Assembly: GCA_038062375.1 (NCBI GenBank)
Contig: JBBTXG010000016.1
Span: forward strand, 1 to 36,446
Origin: JBBTXG01 sp038062375
GTDB taxonomy: Bacteria; Patescibacteriota; Minisyncoccia; Minisyncoccales; UBA10102
Direction of reading: 5' to 3'
Length of the DNA: 36,446 nt
A program made the translations under genes and the position numbers. Within the stretch, counting starts at the first letter, position 1; every line of letters starts with the position of its first letter. The notes under the pieces were generated by a model. It saw nothing but the letters and a program-made list of their open reading frames with translations, did no database searches and had not been told where the DNA came from. Shown piece by piece: positions 30,824-36,446 of this stretch.

Positions 30824-32656
30824 ATGAAACAAACATCTCTCGTTTCCATTGGTATTCTTCTTAGTCTTCTTTTCGGAGGCGTCGCAACCGCGAAAGAAGG
30901 AGAAAATACTCAAGTAATCGAGGCTTCAGAGTCTATCGCAATTTCAGATTTGCAAGTTCAAGATCCGGGGCTCCTTCCCACAAATCCGTTGTACTTCTTC
31001 AAGGAAATTCGGAGAGGACTCCAGCGAGCTCTTACTTTTAACCCAATCAAGAAGGCAGAGTTGGAGCTTGATATTACAAACGAGAAAGCAGCGGAGATTA
31101 AAAAAGTAGAAGAACAAAAGCCAAACGATGAGAGGGCGCTTCGAAGAGCGCTTACCAATTATCAAAACGCGCAAGAGCGTTTGGGGCGCCGCTTTGAACG
31201 ATTGAAAGAGACTTCGGCAAATCCCAATCTCGATCGGCTGCTCGAGAAACTCGTAGATCGGGGCGTCAAGCATGAAAAACTTTTTGAGGAGTTGGAAAAG
31301 AAGGCAGGTTCCACTCAAAAGGAATTGCGAAAGAAAGCGAGAGAAGCTCGAGAAAGAGTTGAATCCACGTTAGGAGTTGCTGCTCGGAAGGATGACGCGA
31401 AAAAGTTTGCAGAGAGATTGAAAGGAGTTCTCGAGAAGTCAAAGGGGAGCGACTTGAAGCATTTGAGATCTCTTGAAATCCTTGAGCGAATCGGAGAAAA
31501 AGCTCCCGAAGAGGTAAAAGAACACTTGGAAGAACTTCGAGAAAATTTCTCTGAAAAAATTGGGGAGCGTTTAGAAAAGATTGCAAGAGAAGGAGATGAG
31601 GCAGTGGAAAAATTGAAAGAGAAAATCGAGCGCCTTCCCGGAGATCCGGTTCGTCGCACGATCATATTCCAAGAACTTCGTCAGAGAGCGTCCGAGGAGG
31701 CAGCTGGGGTATTAGAAAAACTCCAAAAGAAATTAGAAGAGAGAGTGGAAAAACAAGAAGATTTTGGAGAGAAGGTAAAAGAACAAATTCGTAAAGCAGA
31801 GGAGAGGATTCAACGGCTCGAGAAAAAAATGCAGGAAGTGAGCGAGATTCCTCAAGCGGTCCAAATGCACTTAGAGCAGGCTCGAAAGCATTTGGAAAGA
31901 GCAAAAGAAGCATATGATGCAGCAAAATTTGGAGAAGCATTTGGTCAAGCAAGATCAGCAGAGGTACTTGCAAGGAATGCTTTGCGCATCCTTGAGGAGC
32001 GCAAAGAACCAAATGCAGAAGATCTTAAAGAAAGACTTGAACAATGGGGAGAAAAGATTACTAAGTACGAGGAATTCATAAAGGCCAAAGAACTTACGAA
32101 AGAATCCAATCCTCGAGTATTTGAACTTCTCGAGAATGCAAAGGAGCACTTTGGTTTTGCCAGAGAAGCACTGGAAAAGAATGATCTGGAAAATACAAAG
32201 CATCACATTGGTCACGTGGAGGGTTTTCTCCGCGACCTCATAGCGTTGCTCGAAAGGCTCTTGGAAAAAATGAAAGATCTTCTCCCGGAGCTACCGAGAG
32301 AGAAGCCGGTTTTCTGCACGCAGGAATATGATCCTGTATGTGGAATTGATGGGAAGACCTATTCAAACCGTTGCGTCGCAGAAGAACAGCACGGAGTTGA
32401 GGTTGCAGATGAGGGGGAGTGTGTTCCGCGGGAAGGAAGTAAGGCAGAGAGGAAATACCAATCTCGAGATTCCAATGGACCTCTCTGCACGGATGCTGGG
32501 GCAGTACAAAGTTGCCCCAAAGGGATGCGGTGGTTTCATGATACCACCGGTTGTGGGTGCGAGATTGCTTCTCCCCTCAGGCTCACTCCCACATTGAGAT
32601 CTTCTCCTGGGGTTGATGCCCTCTTTCCCGCGGAGTCAAAGCAACGGGAAGAATAG
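30824..32656 (+). CDS. Secreted DUF5667 protein with Kazal-type domain
   Basis: 610 residues. A signal peptide (~5-23, ending VATA) is followed by a DUF5667 region (~40-180; LLPTNPLYFFKEIRRGLQRA and long charged helices). Residues ~180-480 are an almost uninterrupted Glu/Lys/Arg-rich coiled coil. At ~495-535 is a Kazal-like module (EYDPVCGIDGKTYSNRC then GVEV and GEC), the fold of serine-protease inhibitors. A second short Cys cluster follows (CTDAGAVQSC, GCGC). No C-terminal anchor is seen. I infer a long stalk presenting a small disulfide-stabilised head outside the cell. DUF5667 is known from CPR and Actinobacteria; its function is not established. Confidence 0.85.
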   Translation: MKQTSLVSIGILLSLLFGGVATAKEGENTQVIEASESIAISDLQVQDPGLLPTNPLYFFKEIRRGLQRALTFNPIKKAELELDITNEKAAEIKKVEEQKPNDERALRRALTNYQNAQERLGRRFERLKETSANPNLDRLLEKLVDRGVKHEKLFEELEKKAGSTQKELRKKAREARERVESTLGVAARKDDAKKFAERLKGVLEKSKGSDLKHLRSLEILERIGEKAPEEVKEHLEELRENFSEKIGERLEKIAREGDEAVEKLKEKIERLPGDPVRRTIIFQELRQRASEEAAGVLEKLQKKLEERVEKQEDFGEKVKEQIRKAEERIQRLEKKMQEVSEIPQAVQMHLEQARKHLERAKEAYDAAKFGEAFGQARSAEVLARNALRILEERKEPNAEDLKERLEQWGEKITKYEEFIKAKELTKESNPRVFELLENAKEHFGFAREALEKNDLENTKHHIGHVEGFLRDLIALLERLLEKMKDLLPELPREKPVFCTQEYDPVCGIDGKTYSNRCVAEEQHGVEVADEGECVPREGSKAERKYQSRDSNGPLCTDAGAVQSCPKGMRWFHDTTGCGCEIASPLRLTPTLRSSPGVDALFPAESKQREE

Positions 32657-32666
32657 CTGTAGAATA

Positions 32667-33326
32667 ATGGCCGACTCCTTTGAACTTCGCAGAAAACGGG
32701 CTACAAAAATCATAAGGAGACTCAAAGAGCTTTTTCCGAACGCAAAGATTGTTCTCAAGTATTCAAATCACTGGGAACTCTTGGTTGCAGTGGTGCTTTC
32801 TGCCCAGTGTACGGATAAAAAGGTGAATGAAGTTACCGAAAAACTTTTTAAGAAATATCGAACGCTTGAGGATTATGTGAATGCTGATCCACGAGAATTT
32901 GAAAAAGATATTCGATCAACTGGTTTCTTTCGAAACAAAACAAAACATATTCTTGCTGCTGCCAAGCTCATCAAAGAGAAATTTGGCGGCAAGGTGCCTC
33001 ATCGCATGGGAGATTTGCTGACAATTCCGGGAGTCGCGAGAAAGACAGCAAACATCGTGCTTGGCAACGCCTATGGAATTGTGGAGGGTATTGCGGTCGA
33101 TACCCATGTGCGTCGGCTTTGCCGGAAACTCGGCCTTACCAATCATTCAGATCCAGAGAAGATCGAACAAGACTTAATGCGGCTTTTGCCAAAGAAAGAA
33201 TGGTTTGATTTTACGTACCGGATGATCGAATATGGCCGCCAGATCTGTCCGGCGAGAACGCACGAGTGTAAAAGTCATCCGCTGACGAGAATATACCCTC
33301 GCGCTGCAAACTTATGGCTTTCATAG
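32667..33326 (+). CDS. nth: Endonuclease III with degenerate Fe-S motif
   Basis: Base-excision repair glycosylase/AP lyase for oxidised pyrimidines, 219 residues from ATG 32667 (an earlier start at 32613 runs back into the preceding gene). LSAQCTDKKVNEVT (44-57), helix-hairpin-helix LTIPGVARKTANIV (118-131) with catalytic Lys126, and catalytic Asp145 in VDTHVRR are intact. The C-terminal cluster site should be C-x6-C-x2-C-x5-C; here it is Cys194, Cys201, His204, Tyr210, so two of four ligands are changed and a standard [4Fe-4S] cluster is unlikely. Cluster-less endonuclease III variants are known. Confidence 0.92.
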   Translation: MADSFELRRKRATKIIRRLKELFPNAKIVLKYSNHWELLVAVVLSAQCTDKKVNEVTEKLFKKYRTLEDYVNADPREFEKDIRSTGFFRNKTKHILAAAKLIKEKFGGKVPHRMGDLLTIPGVARKTANIVLGNAYGIVEGIAVDTHVRRLCRKLGLTNHSDPEKIEQDLMRLLPKKEWFDFTYRMIEYGRQICPARTHECKSHPLTRIYPRAANLWLS

Positions 33327-33327
33327 T

Positions 33328-34200
33328 ATGAAATCTTCTCGATCCTTTACCGTTATTGAACTACTCGTTGTTCTTGCTATGGTTGGATTGCTCTCTGCGG
33401 TTATCCTGGTAAGTCTCAACAATGCAAGAGAAAAGGGGATTGAAGCTCGAGCGAAGAGCTTCCATGGCACCGTCTCTCGAAGCTTAGGAGCGCAGTCGGT
33501 AGGAATATGGAGGTTGGAAGAAGAGAGTGGAGTTACTGCAGTGGATGATTCAGGAAATCAAAATAATGGGACTCTTCATTCCGGAGTAACAAGGCTCACT
33601 TCGGGGGCGTGTAGTTTGGGATTTGGGAGGTGTGGTGATTTCAATGGTCTGGGAGGGCATATCTATGATATTTCTTCAAATCCTTTTGAATACCGAGGAG
33701 GAGATATGACAATTGCTATGTGGGTCAATCAGGACGTAGGAGAAACGTGGGGTTATCTCATCTCAAAACCATGGAATGGTTCTGGAGTATATAATTATCG
33801 GATCAATCTTGATCCGACCGATACCCTTAGCTTTACCCTTCGGGGAGAAACAGAATGGGGGACCGCAATTCCAAACAAATTACAAGAAGGGAAATGGACG
33901 TATATTGTAGTAAGCCTTAAGGGAACTTCTCAAGAAGTTACTATTTATATGAATGGACAACTTTCTGTATCAACCATCCACAGCATTTTAGGGTGGACGA
34001 GTATTCCGGGCGGAGACGGGAATATCTCACTTGCGATCGGTACTCTGTATCCTTATGGAGCTGCGTGGGTCGGACTTGCAGATTATGAGTTCGATGGAAA
34101 AATTGATGATGTATCCGTATTTGAACGAGCGCTCACGACAGCAGAGGTCAAAAAATTGTATGCAGCAGGTCTGCCCCATCATCAACTTGCTCGAGAATGA
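33328..34200 (+). CDS. Type IV pilin-like protein with LamG/concanavalin-like domain
   Basis: 290 residues. The N-terminus SSRSFTVIELLVVLAMVGLL is a class III/type IV pilin signal, with Phe as first mature residue and Glu5; the residue before the cut is Ser rather than the usual Gly. After the hydrophobic helix (~8-30), residues ~58-285 form a LamG-type jelly roll: VGIWRLEEESGVTAVDDSGN, MTIAMWVNQD, WTYIVVSLKG, VTIYMNGQL and FDGKIDDVSVFERALTTAEV. Such domains bind carbohydrate or protein. It is probably a minor pilin or pseudopilin carrying an adhesive head. No other pilus genes are in the window. Confidence 0.88.
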   Translation: MKSSRSFTVIELLVVLAMVGLLSAVILVSLNNAREKGIEARAKSFHGTVSRSLGAQSVGIWRLEEESGVTAVDDSGNQNNGTLHSGVTRLTSGACSLGFGRCGDFNGLGGHIYDISSNPFEYRGGDMTIAMWVNQDVGETWGYLISKPWNGSGVYNYRINLDPTDTLSFTLRGETEWGTAIPNKLQEGKWTYIVVSLKGTSQEVTIYMNGQLSVSTIHSILGWTSIPGGDGNISLAIGTLYPYGAAWVGLADYEFDGKIDDVSVFERALTTAEVKKLYAAGLPHHQLARE

Positions 34201-34204
34201 ACGT

Positions 34205-34657
34205 ATGGGTATGGGAAGTCTCGCAACTCAAAGATGCGCTCCGTGTAAAGGGGGGGCACTGCCGCTCCAAGAGGAAGAGATACAAAAATACCTTTCTCGT
34301 TTGGATGCAGGCTGGGAGATGTGGGAAGAAAAGAGACTGAAGCGAATTTTTACCTTTCACGCATTCCGCGAAGCCATAGACTTTGTAGTGAGAGTTGCAG
34401 ATATTGCCGAAAAAGAAAAGCATTATCCAGAAATTCATATCAGAGGTAGCGAAGTTACGCTCGAACTTACGAGCGCAAACGTACATGGTTTATCAGAGCT
34501 CGATTTTGGCTTTGCGAGTCAGCTTGACACCCTCTATAACTGGAAAGAGATTGTGGAGAGATTCGTCTTTACAAAGCTCTTTTCTCTCAAAGTTCTTGTG
34601 GTGTTGATACTTCTATTACTGTTCATGTTGCTTTGGAAGCGATATTTTTCCTTCTGA
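34205..34657 (+). CDS. Pterin-4a-carbinolamine dehydratase-like protein with C-terminal membrane helix
   Basis: 150 residues from ATG 34205; an open frame back to 34031 overlaps the pilin gene and is not family-like. CAPCKGGALPLQEEEIQKYL, WEMWEEKRLKRIFTFHAFRE and AIDFVVRVADIAEKEKHYPE follow the PCD/DCoH fold. The catalytic HHP is HYP (His73, Tyr74) and the third His (TH before the GLT loop) is Ser90, so dehydratase activity is doubtful. After the normal domain end (~115), a helix at ~125-144 (LVVLILLLLFMLLW) and a basic tail would tether it to the membrane. Confidence 0.75.
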   Translation: MGMGSLATQRCAPCKGGALPLQEEEIQKYLSRLDAGWEMWEEKRLKRIFTFHAFREAIDFVVRVADIAEKEKHYPEIHIRGSEVTLELTSANVHGLSELDFGFASQLDTLYNWKEIVERFVFTKLFSLKVLVVLILLLLFMLLWKRYFSF

Positions 34658-34698
34658 CTCGTCCCATTCCTTGAAGAAAAACCCCACAATGAATAAAG

Positions 34699-34727
34699 TT
34701 GAGGTGAATGGGTCGAAGGGGTACAAT
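34699..34727 (+). promoter_or_regulatory. Promoter for the DUF763 gene
   Basis: TTGAGG (34699-34704), a 17-nt spacer and TACAAT (34722-34727), with 6 nt before the ATG at 34734. Transcription would begin at that ATG, which supports it over upstream starts. Confidence 0.55.
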
Positions 34728-34733
34728 ATCAGT

Positions 34734-35915
34734 ATGTATCGAGGGATCGCAACAATGACGCTTGATACGGGGAGATGTCCTCCTTGGCTATTCGAGCGTA
34801 TGGTAAAACTAAATAGAGAATTAGTAAGGGTATTAATAGAAGAGTATGGGCCAGATGAATTTGTGAAAAGAATCGGAGATCCTGTTTGGTTCCAATCTTT
34901 GGGTATTGTTTCAGCATTTGATTTCAATGCATCGGGCCTTACTACGATTTTAACAGCTGCGCTTAAGGAAGCCATCCGAGGGCAAGAGCGCGATCTCGGA
35001 GTATTCATCTGTGGAGGTAAAGGGAAGACTTCAAGGAAGACTCCAGACCAAATCCATGAGTGGGGAGAGAAGTTGAGTTTGCCGGAATCGTACGTGAGCA
35101 ATCTCGCATATAATTCGAGAATGGCAGCAAAGGTAGATAGCGCTTTGGTGCAAGACGGCTACCAGATTTACCATCATAGCTTTTTCTTTTCTTTGCCTCG
35201 CGGTAGCTCTGGAGTTAAGGCGGGTCGAAACGGGACTTGGACAGTGGTGCAGCAGGGAATGAATATCTCCACTCAAACAGCTCGACGCTATCACTGGTTT
35301 TCCGAAAGTGTCTCGGATCTCGTGTGCGAGCCTCACAGCGGGATTGCCTCTCAAGTTTTTGGGAAAAACGTGTTGAATTTGGTGGCAAGAGAAAGCGAGC
35401 AGAATCGCGAGATTTCAACACAGTTGGTGCAAGCAGGCTACCAAACTCTTTGGAAAGACATCAGGCTCTTGCGAAAGCACTTTACTCCGCTTTCCAAGAT
35501 GATTTCCCTACAGAAAGGAAGGGAGCAGCTCACACTGCTTAAACTCGAAGATCAAGAGTTTCGCGATCATCCGGTGCTTGAGGAAGATTTTTCCAAGAGT
35601 AAGTATTTAGAAAAAATTTTTGCTAAGATTACCTATTATCAACCAGAATCCTATGAGAAACTATTGGCCCTTGAAGGTGTTGGTCCTAAAACCATTCGTG
35701 CGTTAGCGTTGGTAGCAGAGGTTGTGTATGGCGCTGCACCTTCGTATGAAGATCCTGCGCGCTATAGCTTTGCTCACGGAGGAAAAGATGGAACACCCTA
35801 TCCCATTGATCGAGAAACCTACGATGAAACTATAGGAATGCTTGAACGCGCACTCCGTCGAACCCACCTTTCTCTCAATGAAAAGGGAAAAGCATTGCAG
35901 CGGCTCTCGCTATGA
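34734..35915 (+). CDS. DUF763 family protein
   Basis: About 393 residues from ATG 34734, which fits both the leaderless promoter and the family's usual beginning (MYRGIATMTLDTGRCPPWLF); a start at 34671 adds 21 unrelated residues. Visible are VFICGGKGKTSRKTPDQI, YHHSFFFSLPRG, WTVVQQGMN and a helix-hairpin-helix LLALEGVGPKTIRALALVAE near 325-345 with DPARYSFAHGGKDG after it. DUF763 occurs in archaea and some bacteria. The HhH suggests DNA binding and the family has been suspected of a nuclease role, but no activity is established. Confidence 0.85.
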   Translation: MYRGIATMTLDTGRCPPWLFERMVKLNRELVRVLIEEYGPDEFVKRIGDPVWFQSLGIVSAFDFNASGLTTILTAALKEAIRGQERDLGVFICGGKGKTSRKTPDQIHEWGEKLSLPESYVSNLAYNSRMAAKVDSALVQDGYQIYHHSFFFSLPRGSSGVKAGRNGTWTVVQQGMNISTQTARRYHWFSESVSDLVCEPHSGIASQVFGKNVLNLVARESEQNREISTQLVQAGYQTLWKDIRLLRKHFTPLSKMISLQKGREQLTLLKLEDQEFRDHPVLEEDFSKSKYLEKIFAKITYYQPESYEKLLALEGVGPKTIRALALVAEVVYGAAPSYEDPARYSFAHGGKDGTPYPIDRETYDETIGMLERALRRTHLSLNEKGKALQRLSL

Positions 35916-36331
35916 AACTTATTTTGCAGGATAAAAATAAATACGTGGTAAGGGCGAATGTGGGAGAAGAGGTAATGAGAGAGTTGCAGGAATTTTGCAG
36001 AGAACAACAAATCAAGGCGGGAAAGTTTTTTGCGATTGGGGCAAGCAAAGAACTGAAGCTTGGGTGGTACGACGTGGATATCAAGGAATACATATGGCAG
36101 GAGTTTCCGGAGAAGTTAGAGATTGTGAGCTTGCTTGGCAACATTGCCTGGAAAGGGGATGAAGTAATCGCGCACGCTCACGGCAGTTTTTCCGATCAGC
36201 GAATGCAGGTGGTAGGTGGCCATGTGGCAAGACTGGTGGTGGGAGCTGCATGTGAAATTGTGCTCGAGAGATTCGAGGGTAAAATCGAAAAAGCCCACGA
36301 CCAACAGACTGGCCTCAATATCATGCAATGA
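35912..36331 (+). CDS. PPC/DUF296 domain protein
   Basis: 139 residues, one PPC (plant and prokaryote conserved) domain: a trimeric beta fold with a conserved His-rich site. GKFFAIGASKELKLGWYD, IVSLLGNIAWKGDE, IAHAHGSFSD, VVGGHVARLVVGAACEIVLE are all present; the HAHG and GGH residues are the family's probable metal ligands. Bacterial members are often annotated as DNA-binding, though direct evidence is thin. It overlaps the DUF763 stop by ATGA and is the last gene of the window. Confidence 0.88.
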   Translation: MKLILQDKNKYVVRANVGEEVMRELQEFCREQQIKAGKFFAIGASKELKLGWYDVDIKEYIWQEFPEKLEIVSLLGNIAWKGDEVIAHAHGSFSDQRMQVVGGHVARLVVGAACEIVLERFEGKIEKAHDQQTGLNIMQ

Positions 36332-36382
36332 CCGGGGCACGGCTCTTACGCGAGTTTTATCACGGCAAAATTCTCTTAGGTC

Positions 36383-36446
36383 GTAATTGCTCACTGAACA
36401 TGGATTCGCTCGGCTAAAACCTGTCAGGGAGCACGCAGTCGGCCTT
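36383..36446. repeat. Probable third copy of the inverted-repeat element, cut by the window end
   Basis: GTAATTGCTCACTGAACATG matches the left end at 17672 at 18 of 20 positions. TGCTCACTGA (36388-36397) pairs with TCAGGGAGCA (36424-36433), one mismatch, around a different core. The outer right end is not resolved before the window stops. Confidence 0.5.

Noticed and set aside
34031..34204. Extended N-terminus of the pterin dehydratase-like gene
   Set aside because: Lies within the pilin-like gene in another frame and has no family similarity; the PCD domain begins after ATG 34205.
1..36446. UGA recoded as glycine (code 25), as in some CPR lineages
   Set aside because: Many genes end in TGA at the expected domain end (msrB, dprA, mntA, PPC protein), and no conserved domain reads through a TGA.
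1..36446. CRISPR arrays, tRNA or rRNA genes, transposase genes
   Set aside because: No regularly spaced direct repeats with spacers, no cloverleaf or rRNA-like sequence noticed by eye, and no transposase-like product among the reading frames.

Overview
The window looks like a chromosomal segment of a Patescibacteria/CPR bacterium (Parcubacteria-like); this is an inference from gene content, not from a marker gene. It has about 36 closely packed genes, all on the plus strand except one small membrane protein. Many neighbours overlap by ATGA or GTGA. Metabolism is reduced: only non-oxidative pentose-phosphate enzymes are seen, and transketolase is split in two. Many membrane-anchored proteins have no recognisable family. 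DprA and ComM, a DUF5667 protein, NPF-repeat and Cys-repeat proteins and a type IV pilin-like LamG protein also fit CPR. UGA is an ordinary stop, so this is not a code-25 lineage.

Layout. 1-316: GC-rich, repeat-like sequence. 317-937: a frameshifted zinc-ribbon gene and a convergent minus-strand membrane protein sharing a bidirectional terminator. 1047-4956: rpiB, rpe, transketolase N-half, msrB, an ASCH protein and transketolase C-half. 4953-6500: an anchored protein with an Ig-like and a probable AttH/CrtC-type lipocalin region. 6501-6897: a repeat-rich intergenic stretch. 6898-9068: a PfkB kinase and a zinc-ribbon membrane protein. 9077-15787: a run of anchored surface proteins built from shared modules (TM anchor, coiled coil, PNGGE/Kre9-like domain, DTSDWQTY domain), two with single-base frameshifts. 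15802-19744: a D-2-hydroxyacid dehydrogenase, then dprA, comM and yraN. 19845-20560: a MntA/HepT toxin-antitoxin pair. 20561-22238: another DTSDWQTY protein and a PGI/PMI sugar isomerase. 22319-32656: a sensory and surface island with a FIST protein, an anchored type-1 substrate-binding protein without a transporter, two histidine kinases, two stand-alone receivers, NPF-repeat and Cys-repeat proteins, and a DUF5667-Kazal protein. 32667-36331: endonuclease III with a degenerate Fe-S site, the pilin-like LamG protein, a pterin dehydratase-like protein with a C-terminal membrane helix, DUF763 and a PPC/DUF296 protein.

How the parts work together. RpiB, Rpe and the two transketolase halves interconvert pentose phosphates. 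DprA and ComM process DNA taken up by transformation, and the pilin-like protein fits a type IV pilus on the surface. The 22-32 kb island reads as a signalling unit in which extracytoplasmic ligand binding feeds phosphorelay to receivers that have no DNA-binding domain.

The most notable non-genic signals are: (a) a family of short inverted-repeat elements with GTAACTGCTCAC ends in at least two, probably three, intergenic regions; (b) an 89-bp block repeated with one mismatch in two surface-protein genes, containing an in-frame insert absent from a third paralogue; (c) -10 boxes lying only 6-12 nt before the start codon at many genes, which predicts leaderless mRNAs; (d) three single-base frameshifts in otherwise intact reading frames.
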